Positions 1 to 9,499 of a stretch of 64,000 nucleotides of DNA are shown piece after piece (within the stretch, counting starts at the first letter, position 1; each line of letters opens with the position of its first letter). A program made the position numbers and the translations under genes. The DNA is from an uncultured Tateyamaria sp. (GTDB lineage Bacteria; Pseudomonadota; Alphaproteobacteria; Rhodobacterales; Rhodobacteraceae), in the NCBI GenBank assembly GCA_905480645.1, contig CAJQRC010000013.1, forward strand, positions 1 through 64,000, given 5' to 3'. The notes under the pieces were generated by a model. The model was not told the DNA's origin. It did no database searches and saw only the letters and a list, made by a program, of their open reading frames with translations.

Positions 1-344
1 CGCATATGCGCCAAATGACCCGTTGGTGGAATATCTAAAAAAGCCGTTGCAAAGGTCCCTATGTAGGAGCCACAGCACCCAATCCAATTCTTGCCTTCGG
101 GGGTTTGTCCGCTGACGATGATTGTGTCACGACGCTCAACATCGGGTATGGCTTTGAGTAATGGAACAAAGCAAGTATCGTAAAAAGTAGGTCCTTCTAT
201 GTCTCCAAAAGGGCAGCACATGTGAACGACTGCTTCTGGTGCCATAAGTTTTGTAAACGCTGCTCGCACAGTCTTTTGCTCAAAATCTCGCAGCGCCGCC
301 AATAGCGGTGTAATTGATTGGATGCTGCGTTGTGAGATGTTCAT
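1..344 (-). CDS. SnoaL-like (ester cyclase/NTF2-fold) protein, cut by the left edge
   Basis: About 114 codons can be read from an ATG at 344 before the gene leaves the window. The visible part ([14 protein letters not shown]..., [18 protein letters not shown]..., then [12 protein letters not shown]) resembles the N-terminal half of the SnoaL-like domains in two nearby genes. Its ATG overlaps the TGA of the HisD-like gene (ATGA), so it is probably translated with that gene as the last visible member of the importer operon. SnoaL-fold proteins are small alpha+beta barrels that include cyclases, hydrolases and isomerases; the reaction cannot be deduced. The 3' end is outside the window. Confidence 0.65.
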   Translation of the reverse strand, partial: MNISQRSIQSITPLLAALRDFEQKTVRAAFTKLMAPEAVVHMCCPFGDIEGPTFYDTCFVPLLKAIPDVERRDTIIVSGQTPEGKNWIGCCGSYIGTFATAFLDIPPTGHLAHM

Positions 345-1669
345 TTCTTTACATCTCGGTGGGGTGCGCCTTCACCATAGGGAATATTGATCCCGCCGTA
401 GCGGCGCACTCGGACATTACATTGCTCTGCATGACCAACAAACCCTTCAAGCATACAAAGACGGCTGCCGTATTCGCCTACCAAAGTTGCAGCTTCGTCT
501 GTCATGATCTTTTGATATGAATGCGTTTTAAGAAACTTCCCTACCCATAGCCCACCAGTATACCGACCAGCTTTTTTTGTAGGTAAAGTGTGGTTCGTAC
601 CAATGACTTTGTCCCCATTAGAAACATTGGTCCGCGCTCCCAAGAATAATGCACCATAGCAAGTCATATGTTCTAAGAACCAATCATCGCGGTTTGTCAT
701 GACTTGCACATGTTCAGAAGCGATATCATCTGCAGTTGAGAGCATTTCCTCGTAGGTATCACATAATATGACTTCGCCATAATCGGCCCAGCTGACGGAT
801 GCTGTGTCAGCAGTTGGTAGAATTTTTAGTAATCGGTCGATTTCGCACAAGGTATCCTCAGCCAATTTACGTGAATTGGTTAGTAATACAGCTGGGCTAT
901 TGTACCCATGCTCAGCCTGACCAAGAAGATCTGTTGCACACAATTCACCATCAACGGTATCGTCTGCAATTACCATAGTTTCTGTTGGGCCTGCGAATAA
1001 ATCAATGCCGACTCGGCCAAATAATTGGCGTTTGGCTTCAGCCACAAATGCATTTCCTGGGCCAACAAGCATGTGAACTGGCTCAGTTGTTTCTGTACCA
1101 ATTGCCATTGCGCCGACGGCTTGGATACCGCCCATAACGTGAATTTCATGGGCGCCGCCAAGGTGCATAGCAGCAATCACTGCGGCATTGGGTTTGCCAT
1201 TAAACGGTGGTGTACATGCTACGATCCTTGGAACACCAGCAACGGTGGCAGTGACAATAGACATATGCGCTGATGCTACCATCGGAAACTTTCCACCCGG
1301 AACATAACAACCAACTGATTGAACTGGAATATTTTTATGTCCTAGAATTACGCCAGGCAGTGTCTCGACTTCGATATCTAACATGCTGTTGCGCTGAGCT
1401 TGAGCAAAGTTACGCACTTGCTCTTGCGCAAACTTAATATCCGCCAATTCGCGATCCGACAGGGATGAGATTAAATCGTTAATTTCTGTCTTAGACAGTT
1501 TAAATGACGCGGGAGAGTAATTGTCGAACTTGGCTGAGAGGTCGCGAACTGCGGCATCGCCGCGAAGCTCGATATCTTTTAAAGTAGCTTCTACAACGGC
1601 TTTGGTTTTTGCGTCATCCTTGGCACGTTCTGCATCCGGTTTTCCGCGTTTTAGATATTCTAATGCCAT
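341..1669 (-). CDS. Histidinol-dehydrogenase-family NAD-dependent dehydrogenase (HpsN/HisD-like)
   Basis: 442 aa. All HisD active-site residues are visible: zinc-ligand equivalents Gln251 and His254 (LLGQAEHG), Asp353 (NGDK) and His413 (VGHAEQ), and the base pair Glu319-His320 (ASEHVQV). NAD-domain motifs ([27 protein letters not shown]) are intact. The family oxidises a primary alcohol to an acid in two NAD-dependent steps. Many Rhodobacterales homologues in catabolic operons are not histidine-biosynthetic; sulfopropanediol 3-dehydrogenase HpsN is the known example. The setting, after an ABC importer and between SnoaL-like genes and away from any his gene, argues for oxidation of an imported polyol-like substrate. 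The start overlaps the preceding stop by ATGA. Substrate unknown. Confidence 0.85.
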   Translation of the reverse strand: MALEYLKRGKPDAERAKDDAKTKAVVEATLKDIELRGDAAVRDLSAKFDNYSPASFKLSKTEINDLISSLSDRELADIKFAQEQVRNFAQAQRNSMLDIEVETLPGVILGHKNIPVQSVGCYVPGGKFPMVASAHMSIVTATVAGVPRIVACTPPFNGKPNAAVIAAMHLGGAHEIHVMGGIQAVGAMAIGTETTEPVHMLVGPGNAFVAEAKRQLFGRVGIDLFAGPTETMVIADDTVDGELCATDLLGQAEHGYNSPAVLLTNSRKLAEDTLCEIDRLLKILPTADTASVSWADYGEVILCDTYEEMLSTADDIASEHVQVMTNRDDWFLEHMTCYGALFLGARTNVSNGDKVIGTNHTLPTKKAGRYTGGLWVGKFLKTHSYQKIMTDEAATLVGEYGSRLCMLEGFVGHAEQCNVRVRRYGGINIPYGEGAPHRDVKK

Positions 1670-2214
1670 CAGTCTTTTCCTGTTTTTTTCGGGGGTGATG
1701 GCGGTGTTTTCTCGCCTCGGTCGTAAGCTTCCCAGCCATGACCATTGAAAACATCAACGCCTAATTGTGCGAGGACATGTGGAAAATCAACCATTACCCA
1801 ATTATCGGTGATTTTGCCGTTCTCCACTTTCCAAAAATCCATATAACGGATCTGAATGCGCTTACCTGTCGCTTCGACCCCCATAAAATTGCCTGAATGC
1901 AATGCCTCTTGTCGCCCGAATGCGGCTGCCCATTCGCCCATGTACAGGCGTGCCTCGTCAACGCAAACTTTATCTGAAAACGCAGCTTGAAATGGCTTCT
2001 GCCAATTGTCCTGGAATTCCTTGATTCCGTCTTTAGTTCCACAGCCATTATTACCCATCCAGCTGAAACCCTGACTGAAGAATTCACCAATATCAGCAAT
2101 GCGGTGGTCATTCAGACCATCTACCATACCCTCTATTACTGCCCGCGTTTCCTCAGTTTTAGACATGTCTGTGTCACGAGAAAGTACTGCCTGTTCTGGG
2201 CGTGCTCCGCTCAT
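1669..2214 (-). CDS. SnoaL-like domain protein
   Basis: 181 aa, or 165 aa if the internal Met at residue 17 ([10 protein letters not shown]) is used. The upstream ATG at 2214 forms an ATGA overlap with the permease stop and is preferred for coupling. The NTF2/SnoaL pattern is clear: N-terminal helix ([14 protein letters not shown]), [35 protein letters not shown], then [22 protein letters not shown], a C-terminal core shared with the tandem SnoaL gene at 6722. The tail is Pro/Lys-rich. It lies between importer and dehydrogenase and probably acts on the imported compound or its oxidation product. No specific reaction can be assigned. Confidence 0.75.
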   Translation of the reverse strand: MSGARPEQAVLSRDTDMSKTEETRAVIEGMVDGLNDHRIADIGEFFSQGFSWMGNNGCGTKDGIKEFQDNWQKPFQAAFSDKVCVDEARLYMGEWAAAFGRQEALHSGNFMGVEATGKRIQIRYMDFWKVENGKITDNWVMVDFPHVLAQLGVDVFNGHGWEAYDRGEKTPPSPPKKTGKD

Positions 2215-3092
2215 CCTTTTACGGCTCCTGCTGTAAGGCCACTAACGATTTGGCGTTGGAAAAATAAGATCAAGACAAAGAGTGGTGCAGTCGCTGAAAC
2301 AACAGCCGCAACTGCGAACATAACGTTTCCTTCTGTTTGAGTAGTTCCTAGGAAGCTGGCAATTTTTGGCACCATCGTTTGGTTTGCCTGGCTAAGTAAC
2401 GTCGCAGTCACTGTGAAATCGTTATAAGCTAAAAGGAATGAGAACAATCCTGTCGTCACGACGCCTGGCCACATTACTGGAACGATAACATGGCGAAAAG
2501 CTTGAAAACGTGTGCAGCCATCTACCATCGCGCTCTCATCAAGATCCTTTGGAATATTGAGAAAAAAGCTGTGGAGCATCCAAAGGGTGAATGGTTGATT
2601 AATGGCTACCATTACAATGATTGCGGTTGGCAGGTAGCCCCAAATGTTCCATTCGAAAAACGGCAGAAGATATCCGGATACTAATGTGATGTGTGGCATG
2701 GCCCGGAACACCAACGCTAGCATTAGAAAATAGAATGCGTATTTTTTCCCCGAACGGGCAAGGGCATAACCACCAAGGGTTCCGAGCGTCAGTGAGATGA
2801 AAACGACCGAGACCACAACCATGCCGGTATTTAATGCAGCAAACCAAAACTCTTTAGTGATCCACGCGCCATAATAACCCTTCCCAGTGAACATACTGCC
2901 TGTTTCGATATGTGTGCGAACGCCGTAAACCGCGTTGGTCCAGTCTGCTTTTGAAAAGAAATCGCCCTGTACTTTGAAAGACCCCCACAGCGTCCAAAGG
3001 AACGGAAAGCCTGCGGCAATGATCCAAATCAAGACGAGGCCCCAAATAATCGTATTCAAAACGGGTGATCGGCGATGAATGATATCTGACAT
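2211..3092 (-). CDS. ABC transporter permease, MalG/carbohydrate type
   Basis: About 293 aa inner-membrane permease with six hydrophobic segments. The cytoplasmic EAA loop that contacts the ATPase is clear (DLDESAMVDGCTRFQAFRHV ... MWPGV). The C-terminus [21 protein letters not shown] is typical of the CUT1 MalG group. An upstream GTG at 3095 overlaps the previous stop (GTGA); ATG at 3092 is the more likely start. It pairs with the MalF-type permease at 3092-4123 and the ATPase at 5512-6561. CUT1 systems import oligosaccharides, polyols or glycerol derivatives; the substrate here is not known. Confidence 0.9.
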   Translation of the reverse strand: MSDIIHRRSPVLNTIIWGLVLIWIIAAGFPFLWTLWGSFKVQGDFFSKADWTNAVYGVRTHIETGSMFTGKGYYGAWITKEFWFAALNTGMVVVSVVFISLTLGTLGGYALARSGKKYAFYFLMLALVFRAMPHITLVSGYLLPFFEWNIWGYLPTAIIVMVAINQPFTLWMLHSFFLNIPKDLDESAMVDGCTRFQAFRHVIVPVMWPGVVTTGLFSFLLAYNDFTVTATLLSQANQTMVPKIASFLGTTQTEGNVMFAVAAVVSATAPLFVLILFFQRQIVSGLTAGAVKG

Positions 3093-4123
3093 CACACCAC
3101 CTTCTGATTAAAGTCGCGCCATGTGCGGATCAGTACTGGAATAAGCAGGATGCCTACGCCGATAATTGTTAAGACAGAGGTCGCGCCGGCAGATCCAAAG
3201 AATTGGCTCTCAGTACCCACAAGATCATTGTAGATAATCCATGACAATGAAGTTGCACTGGCTTGGGCAGAGAAGCTGACAATTGGTTCAAAGACACGAA
3301 AGTTGTCCATTAGTTGTATTAGCAAAATAAAAACTGTGAGTGGCATCAGGTGAGGCAAGACCACATAGCGGGTCCGCTCCCAACGTGAGGCTCCATCGAT
3401 CATGGCTGCTTCCATAGTGTCGCCAGGAACTGTTTGAAGGCCGGCGTAAAAAACGATGAACGCAAATGGGGCAGAGTGCCATACACCATAGACCATCAGC
3501 ATGATCCAAGTGAGAGCGGGGGACGCTTTTAATGACAGATTTGGATCATCAAATATTCGCTGCAAGGCCGAGCCGAGAATACCATTGGCATCGATCATCC
3601 AGAATAAGATCAGCGATCCTATCAAGGGTGTTACGATCATTGGTAAAAGAGAAATAAAAATCGTTGGGCCTTTAATCCTTTTGGGCAGTGTGTTTACGCC
3701 AAGTGCAATGATAAACCCAAAAAAAATGACCAGTGGTGTTACGATAAAAGTGTAAGTTAACGTGAATGCTAGCGCCCGATAAAACGGCAAGTTTAATGCC
3801 TTGGAAATAAAGTCAAGAAAGCCATTACTAGATTGCAATGCGAGGCCAATTTCTATGAAGGCAAGATGGTTACGATTGGTGTAAGTCCCTATACCGTTGA
3901 ATTGACCTAGCGGGCGCTCTTCTTTTAGTTTTGCGGTTTCTTCGACGTCTATTTGTAATTCTTTTTTACAGCCAAAGGGACCGCAGTTTTCAACTTCTAC
4001 CATGACGGCTTCGTGCTCAATGTGCATCGATTGCACGGCGACAGAAACAATCGGCAAAGCGATAAAAAGCAGCATCGTAATTAACGATGGTAAAATAAAC
4101 CAAAAAAAAGTGCGGTTTTTCAT
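3092..4123 (-). CDS. ABC transporter permease, MalF/carbohydrate type
   Basis: About 343 aa. N-terminal transmembrane segment, then a periplasmic insertion of about 60 residues containing a closely spaced cysteine pair (CGPFGC), then the permease core with the EAA loop (TMEAAMIDGASRWERTRYVVLP). A TTG precedes the ATG at 4123; the ATG with GGGCAAG upstream is preferred. It overlaps the following permease by a few bases. The insertion between the first two membrane segments recalls the periplasmic loop of MalF, and the cysteines could form a disulfide. It follows a hairpin-containing spacer after the binding-protein gene. Confidence 0.88.
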   Translation of the reverse strand: MKNRTFFWFILPSLITMLLFIALPIVSVAVQSMHIEHEAVMVEVENCGPFGCKKELQIDVEETAKLKEERPLGQFNGIGTYTNRNHLAFIEIGLALQSSNGFLDFISKALNLPFYRALAFTLTYTFIVTPLVIFFGFIIALGVNTLPKRIKGPTIFISLLPMIVTPLIGSLILFWMIDANGILGSALQRIFDDPNLSLKASPALTWIMLMVYGVWHSAPFAFIVFYAGLQTVPGDTMEAAMIDGASRWERTRYVVLPHLMPLTVFILLIQLMDNFRVFEPIVSFSAQASATSLSWIIYNDLVGTESQFFGSAGATSVLTIIGVGILLIPVLIRTWRDFNQKVV

Positions 4124-4155
4124 CAAGCTTGCCCGAGGCTATGGTGAAACTAAAT

Positions 4156-4190
4156 CGCCAAGGAAGGGGACAGAAAGCCCCCTTCCGGCG
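4156..4190. terminator. Intercistronic stem-loop after the binding-protein gene
   Basis: GGAAGGGG at 4162-4169 pairs perfectly with CCCCTTCC at 4179-4186, and flanking CGCC/GGCG can extend the stem past an AA bulge. It sits between the stop of the solute-binding protein and the start of the permease. With only a short T-rich stretch after it, it looks more like an attenuator or mRNA-stabilising hairpin than a full terminator. Confidence 0.6.
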
Positions 4191-4194
4191 TGGT

Positions 4195-5430
4195 TTATTT
4201 TAAAAAACCTTGCTCTTTTGCTGCTGCCGTGTATGCGGCTTCAACGTCAATCAAAGCTTGCTCCGCACTTTCGGACCCTTGTAAGAAATCAGAGATTTCT
4301 GCGCCAATAGCGCCATGCAGCGCACCCATGAATGGTATCATTGGGTATGGTGCTGCGCCACCACTTGCTGTGCCGGCAACGCCTACTGATGCTGGGCTTG
4401 GCATATAGCCTTCGACCAACCAAACTGCTGCGTCATTGTTTGCTTTGACAACTTCAGGAGAAATGCCGTTCATCAGAGCGGCGAATGTTGCCTCTGCATC
4501 TTCGTCTGAAACGTTGGTTGAGATCGCGATGCCGTCCCACCATAATGTTGAGGCAGGGCGTGGGCCATTACCCCATGATGGCGCGGCAGAAAGAACGGTA
4601 CCGGCAACGACTTCTGCTGTTGAACCTTCGTCGTCTAAGACTGCACTACCGCGAGATCCCCACATTGTTGCCAGTGCAAGATTACCAGCTTCCCACTCAG
4701 CTTGTGTCGCGTTTGAATCATATGTCAGGTAATCAGGGTTGGAATAGGCAACTAATGATTTCAGCATTTCCAGTGTTGCAACGCCATGCTTGTTGTTAAT
4801 CGCAACTTCCGCAGTGCCAGGTTTAAAGAAGTCAGCACCCGTACCCATGTACATGTTTACAAACTCTTCAGCTAAATTCCAGCCTGCTTTTGTGTTTAAA
4901 GCAACTGGATATTCCATTAGGTCAGCCGCGCGAATTTTTTCTGCCGCGGCAAGAACTTCTTCATAGGTCGCTGGAATGCTATCAACGCCAGCAGCCTTGA
5001 GAACGTCCACGCGTGAAAATAAGTGTTGTGCGTTAGCCATGAAGGCAACGGCCATCACTTTGCCGTTCACTGTGATCAACTGGTTTTTGTTTAAGGCAGC
5101 ACCGTATTTTGCAACCATTTCATCCAATGGACGCAGTAAACCGTCATTCATCAATGTAACGAGGGTAGAGTTGGAAACAATAACAGAAGAGTATTGTGCA
5201 GGGTTCGCTGTAAGCGCTGCAACCATAATGTCTTTGTGATCTTTTGTAAGATTGGTTTCAACAGTAACGCCGTCACCTGCGCAAGTTGCGGCAGCTGATG
5301 TCACAGCTTGGATCGCTGGAAAGTCGTTTGACAGAATGCTGACGTTGCCACTTGAAATGCCACACCCAGCGATTGCTGTACTTCCCAAAAGTGCAAAGGC
5401 ACCTGCGAATGTAATTGTCTTTAGAAACAT
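4195..5430 (-). CDS. ABC transporter solute-binding protein, carbohydrate (CUT1) type
   Basis: 411 aa from ATG 5430, chosen because GGGAGA lies just upstream and the protein then starts with a clean signal peptide (MFLKTITFAGAFALLGSTAIAG). The mature part is an MalE-like periplasmic receptor (PATYEEVLAAAEKIRAADL, LATMWGSRGSAVLDDEGS). It captures the substrate for the two permeases downstream; the ATPase gene lies just upstream. The hairpin following the gene would favour its expression over the permeases. Ligand not identifiable. Confidence 0.88.
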   Translation of the reverse strand: MFLKTITFAGAFALLGSTAIAGCGISSGNVSILSNDFPAIQAVTSAAATCAGDGVTVETNLTKDHKDIMVAALTANPAQYSSVIVSNSTLVTLMNDGLLRPLDEMVAKYGAALNKNQLITVNGKVMAVAFMANAQHLFSRVDVLKAAGVDSIPATYEEVLAAAEKIRAADLMEYPVALNTKAGWNLAEEFVNMYMGTGADFFKPGTAEVAINNKHGVATLEMLKSLVAYSNPDYLTYDSNATQAEWEAGNLALATMWGSRGSAVLDDEGSTAEVVAGTVLSAAPSWGNGPRPASTLWWDGIAISTNVSDEDAEATFAALMNGISPEVVKANNDAAVWLVEGYMPSPASVGVAGTASGGAAPYPMIPFMGALHGAIGAEISDFLQGSESAEQALIDVEAAYTAAAKEQGFLK

Positions 5431-5511
5431 CTGTTTCTCCCTGGTTTTCAAAAGATGCGCCTTGCAAGATCGCACCTTGGTTATTCCCCTTTTGGGGGAT
5501 TTTGTTTGGGG

Positions 5512-6561
5512 TTAATCCCCAATTCGCGCACCCGTTTGTGTATCGAACAAATGGCAAATTTCATTTGGTACAGAGATGCGAACCATTTCGCCGATCTGTG
5601 CACGATAATCTTTTGACGCTTTTACGGACACCAACTCACCGTTGACACGCACAGAAATCATTGTAGCGTCGCCTAGAAGTTCAACTGTGTAAACGGCGGC
5701 GTGAATCTCACCGCCAGTTTTTACAATGGACGCATCTTCAGCACGAAAGCCAAGTTGAATAGGTCCGTCCGCGTTATTAAAGCCGGAGACCTTGATATGT
5801 TCGCCTTCAAATACGCCACTGTTAAATATCCCAGTTATCAGGTTCATTGCAGGTGATCCGATAAAGCTTGCGACAAAAGCGTTGGACGGATGGTCGTAAA
5901 TTTCGGTTGGGCTACCAACTTGCTGCACAACCCCGCCCTTCATTACGACCACGCGGTCAGCTAGCGTCATCGCCTCAATCTGATCATGCGTCACATAAAT
6001 AGTTGTAACTTTGAGCTCATGACTGAGGTTCTTAATTTGCGCGCGCGTCGAGACGCGTAGTTTTGCATCCAAGTTAGATAGGGGCTCGTCCATCAAAAAT
6101 ACATTGGGCTCACGCACAATTGCACGCGCAAGTGCCACACGCTGGCGCTGCCCACCTGATAGCTCTGCTGGTTTGCGGTGGAGGAATTCATCCAGCTCAA
6201 CCATTGCAGAGGCGCGCATCACGCGTTTTTCGTGTTCCGCTTCGGGAATTTTACGCACTTTCAGCGGGAAACGAATATTTTCATAAACATTCATGTTCGG
6301 GTATAAAGCATAGGATTGAAAAACCATCGCAACATCGCGATCTTTGGGATCCAAATCATTTACGCGCACACCGTCGATCAAGATTTCACCGCTTGTGACG
6401 TCCTCCAGACCTGCGATCATCCGCATGGTCGTTGTTTTGCCACAGCCAGACGGGCCAAGCAGGACCAAAAATTCTTGATCTGCAATCGTAAGATTGAAGT
6501 CTTCAACACCGACAAAGTTTCCCCATCGCTTTGATAGCCCGCGCAATTGGATTTCGGCCAT
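5512..6561 (-). CDS. ABC transporter ATP-binding protein, MalK/UgpC type
   Basis: 349 aa from ATG 6561, preceded by GGGGGA; a longer in-frame extension upstream lacks coding character. Walker A GPSGCGKTTT, signature LSGGQRQRVALARAI, Walker B VFLMDEPLSNLDA and switch His (YVTHDQ) are complete. A C-terminal OB-fold regulatory domain follows (LGFRAEDASIVKT...). This is the energising subunit of the importer and the first gene of the minus-strand operon. Its promoter region is shared with the divergent tandem-SnoaL gene and contains palindromic operator-like sites. Confidence 0.92.
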   Translation of the reverse strand: MAEIQLRGLSKRWGNFVGVEDFNLTIADQEFLVLLGPSGCGKTTTMRMIAGLEDVTSGEILIDGVRVNDLDPKDRDVAMVFQSYALYPNMNVYENIRFPLKVRKIPEAEHEKRVMRASAMVELDEFLHRKPAELSGGQRQRVALARAIVREPNVFLMDEPLSNLDAKLRVSTRAQIKNLSHELKVTTIYVTHDQIEAMTLADRVVVMKGGVVQQVGSPTEIYDHPSNAFVASFIGSPAMNLITGIFNSGVFEGEHIKVSGFNNADGPIQLGFRAEDASIVKTGGEIHAAVYTVELLGDATMISVRVNGELVSVKASKDYRAQIGEMVRISVPNEICHLFDTQTGARIGD

Positions 6562-6587
6562 GCAGTCCCCCAAATGATCAAAGGCCA

Positions 6588-6607
6588 TTTTGCATACGTT
6601 TGCAAAA
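6588..6607. promoter_or_regulatory. LacI-like operator candidate 1
   Basis: TTTTGCATACGTTTGCAAAA, a nearly perfect 20-bp palindrome centred on CG, the layout typical of LacI-family operators. It lies just upstream of the ATPase gene, in the 160-bp divergent promoter region. Confidence 0.5.
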
Positions 6608-6646
6608 AAGATATAGACTTCGATTTGATGCGCATGCAAGCTAATT

Positions 6647-6662
6647 TTGCATGCATATGCAA
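6647..6662. promoter_or_regulatory. LacI-like operator candidate 2
   Basis: TTGCATGCATATGCAA, with the same TTGCAT/TGCAA half-sites as candidate 1 (13 of 16 positions equal) and a centre 57 bp away. A weaker related element, TTGATGCGCATGCAA, lies between them at 6625-6639. The arrangement suits a dimeric regulator that could loop the DNA and control both divergent transcripts. Confidence 0.45.
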
Positions 6663-6721
6663 GGTGATCGTGTCAAATGCTGTAAAGCCTTTACATGCTG
6701 AAATAAAAAAGGAATGGGATA

Positions 6722-7720
6722 TTGGCTTTTCAAGCTGAAAAACAAGTCGTGCGTGAATATTACGATGCATTGGACAGTGTTGAAATTGACGGAATCAGTG
6801 CGGTTTTGAGTGATTACACCGCAGCTAAATACACATGGCGTGGATTTCACCCATTTCATTTACAAGTTAGTTCAGAGGTGGTTTCAACGCTTTTTTGGCA
6901 GCCTTTTCGCAGCGCAGTAACTCACATGCAGCGCCGGATGGACGTCTTTTTTGCTGGTGATAACTTCATTGATGAAGACGGATCAGTGTGGGTGTGTTCT
7001 ATGGGGCACTTGATGGGTTTGTTTGATAGCCAATGGCTGGGTATTCAGCCCACTGGTAAGATGATCATGTTGCGATATGCAGAGTTCCACAAAGTCTTAG
7101 ATGGAAAGATTGCTGAAACAGCTTTCTACTTTGATATTCCGCATTTCATGATTCAAGCAGGGTACGCTCCTTTTCCAGATCAAGCGGCAGCACATTTCGT
7201 TCAGCCGGGGCCCGCTACTCATGATGGGTTACTCTTTGCAGATTTTGACCCCGTTGAAGGTAAAAAGACATTGGATGTCATGCACAAAATGATAAGTGAT
7301 TTGGGACAATGGAATAGTGGATTACCGCTTGAAGAAGAACTCGCTCTTAGTTGGCATGATGATATGATTTGGTGGGGGCCAGCTGGTATTGGCGCAACTT
7401 ATACTATTAAGCGATATGCAGAGCAGCATTCGGGGCCATTTAGGTCCGGGCTAAGCGATCGATCAGGGACAGGGCACATAGCTCGCATTGCAGAGGGGCA
7501 CTATGGCGGATTTTTTGGTTGGCCCAATTTTAGAGCAAAAGTAACGGGTGGCTATTTAGGACTGCCATGTAGCGAAAAGTTGTGTGAGTTCCGTGTTATC
7601 GATATTTACCGCCGCGAAGATGACAAACTTAAAGAAAACTGGATTTTTATCGATATGTTACATTTCTTTAACCAGCAAGGCATTGATATTTTGGGAAGGT
7701 TGAAAGATGCCCAAAGGTGA
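6722..7720 (+). CDS. Tandem SnoaL-like domain protein
   Basis: 332 aa with two SnoaL/NTF2-fold domains. Domain 1, about residues 5-155, ends YAEFHKVLDGKIAETAFYFD. Domain 2, about 185-330, ends VIDIYRREDDKLKENWIFID. The start is TTG at 6722 behind AGGAATGGG; no in-frame ATG fits. It is divergent from the importer operon, which carries two more SnoaL genes, so it probably belongs to the same pathway. A fused double domain suggests an internal pseudo-dimer. No catalytic assignment is possible. Confidence 0.8.
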   Translation: MAFQAEKQVVREYYDALDSVEIDGISAVLSDYTAAKYTWRGFHPFHLQVSSEVVSTLFWQPFRSAVTHMQRRMDVFFAGDNFIDEDGSVWVCSMGHLMGLFDSQWLGIQPTGKMIMLRYAEFHKVLDGKIAETAFYFDIPHFMIQAGYAPFPDQAAAHFVQPGPATHDGLLFADFDPVEGKKTLDVMHKMISDLGQWNSGLPLEEELALSWHDDMIWWGPAGIGATYTIKRYAEQHSGPFRSGLSDRSGTGHIARIAEGHYGGFFGWPNFRAKVTGGYLGLPCSEKLCEFRVIDIYRREDDKLKENWIFIDMLHFFNQQGIDILGRLKDAQR

Positions 7721-8227
7721 ATTTCATAGATGCAAACCTACACTTTAAGTAGCGAAACTATGATTGTTTTCATTCTTATTTTATTTTTCTGAACTTTGAC
7801 ATCTGTACTCTTAAAAACAACCTCTACACTTGTAATGATCTTTTAATACTCCACAGACTGCTCATTCATTTATTTTGGAAGGTTTCTTAAATATATCAAT
7901 CAAATTTCCTCCGATTTAATAGTGTCATAATTTGTATGTTAAAAAATGTAATTTGTTTTAATGGCTAATATAAGGCATATTATATGATACATATTGCTGC
8001 AAATATAACTCTCCGTGACTGTCCGAGATCAGCACTCATGGGTCCAATTAAGAAAATTTGATAAGACAGACAAATAATACCCTTGTTTTATTTGTAGGCA
8101 ATCAGAGGTGACCACAATGCTAGGTGACCTCGACTACTGTTTTGCCTTAGTTGCAAGAGGTTCATATCGAGACTCTGTTCAAATTCGTTTGGTGGCCTTG
8201 CTGAGACCACTTACGTAAAATAAGATC
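7721..8227. other. AT-rich intergenic stretch, no convincing gene
   Basis: About 500 bp, strongly AT-rich in its first 370 bp, with stops in every frame. The only pattern noted is a direct repeat AGGTGACC at 8106-8113 and 8122-8129 (period 16), followed by a 33-codon ORF from 8117 with no recognisable product. It separates the convergent tandem-SnoaL and glycosyltransferase genes. Confidence 0.5.
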
Positions 8228-9499
8228 TCAAATTGATATTTTATTTAAAATAGCTAACGCAGCGTCACGGACACCATTTCCTTTCTTCATCTTATCTGAA
8301 ATCTCTCGCATGCGGGTTATCATTAAATTGTCGTTTAGCAAGGCGGTCATGATTTGCCTTAGCTCTTGAGGGGTCCATGAAGCACGTTGCATGTTCACGC
8401 CAGTGTTGGTTTGTAAGGCTCGCAAGCCATTGTCATGGCCGTCCCAACAGTATGGCATGATTAGTGAAGGAACTCCAAAGTGTAGTGCTTCACAATAGCT
8501 GTTGTTACCACCGTGATGGATAAATAAATCAGCTTGTGAAACGATTGAGGGCTGTGGAAACCAGCTGCCGAGGTATACGTTATCAGGCACTTGCTGGTAG
8601 CTTTCCAAGAATTCTCCAACGTTCACGAAGAAACGAGCAGGTATTGTCGCGAAAACTGCGATTATGCGGCTAATCAAATCGGTGTCGATCGCGCCAAGAC
8701 TACCAAAACTCAGGTAGACAATGGGGCCTTCATTCACAGGAAGAGGTGGTGGCTCAAACTGGGCCTCTTCACGAACGCAGCCATCTAAAAACACGAACTG
8801 ATCTTCTGGAAGTGGTGTTGCGCGTTCATAGCGGATACTCTTTGGCGCCAAGAGTAGGTTCAAATGCGGCGAGGTTTCTAAAAACTGGCCGGCAGGTAAT
8901 GCAGCTAAGCCACGCGCGCGTCGGAATATGTTGTAGCGCTTTTGTGCGGGTAGTGTGGTTTTGATGTAAGCGGATTCAAACGCAGGACGCGCGGGGTCAT
9001 CTGCAGCCATGCCGGACAAATAAGGTGGTATGTTAATGTCTGGAATTTCAGTTTCAGCACAAGAAACGACCCTGATCCACGGTACACCCGCATTTGCGAT
9101 TGCCGGGAACATGATGACGTTATCAAGAACAATGCCATCTGGTTTTATCCGTTTCAGCAACTGTGATAGACCGTCTTCCACCTGAATGGCCGTATCTACG
9201 ATAGCTTCCCATGTTGGCCCAACATAGGTTTTTAATTGCTCAGTTGGGTTCTGATTGAAGTGTTCGAGATGGGCCGTAACAAAAGCTTGCCATGTTTCTT
9301 CGTTTTGATGCTGTGCCTCAGCGCTTTGCGGCAGTTGGTATTCTTTGAAACCATATTCAGCGAACACGCCATTAAAACCTGGATGGCACAGAAACACAGG
9401 TGTACTGCCTTGGTGCTGCAGTTGTTGCGCAATTCCAACACAATTTAGAGCAGAACCAAAACTGGCTTCGGGAAACAGCGCGATGACTGGTTTTTTCAT
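8228..9499 (-). CDS. GT1-fold glycosyltransferase (UGT/MGT-like)
   Basis: 423 aa, two Rossmann-like domains. The C-terminal donor site is recognisable: FGSLGAIDTDLI, LGSWFPQPSIVSQADLFIHH, HHGGNNSYCEALHFGVP and PYCWDGHDN. The last replaces the usual D-Q of the GT1 donor loop. It is clearly paralogous to the gene at 14498 (same N-terminus, FPEA.FG.ALN.VGIAQ, and same GGNNS and WDGHDN motifs). The family transfers a sugar from a nucleotide sugar to a small acceptor. It has no signal peptide, so acts in the cytoplasm. Its ATG overlaps the stop of the GntR gene (ATGA), so both are co-transcribed opposite to the polyamine-type importer. Acceptor and donor are unknown. Confidence 0.82.
   Translation of the reverse strand: MKKPVIALFPEASFGSALNCVGIAQQLQHQGSTPVFLCHPGFNGVFAEYGFKEYQLPQSAEAQHQNEETWQAFVTAHLEHFNQNPTEQLKTYVGPTWEAIVDTAIQVEDGLSQLLKRIKPDGIVLDNVIMFPAIANAGVPWIRVVSCAETEIPDINIPPYLSGMAADDPARPAFESAYIKTTLPAQKRYNIFRRARGLAALPAGQFLETSPHLNLLLAPKSIRYERATPLPEDQFVFLDGCVREEAQFEPPPLPVNEGPIVYLSFGSLGAIDTDLISRIIAVFATIPARFFVNVGEFLESYQQVPDNVYLGSWFPQPSIVSQADLFIHHGGNNSYCEALHFGVPSLIMPYCWDGHDNGLRALQTNTGVNMQRASWTPQELRQIMTALLNDNLMITRMREISDKMKKGNGVRDAALAILNKISI

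Noticed and set aside
8117-8218. 33-codon ORF with an AGAGGTG upstream
   Set aside because: Too short, no recognisable product, and its start lies inside a direct repeat.
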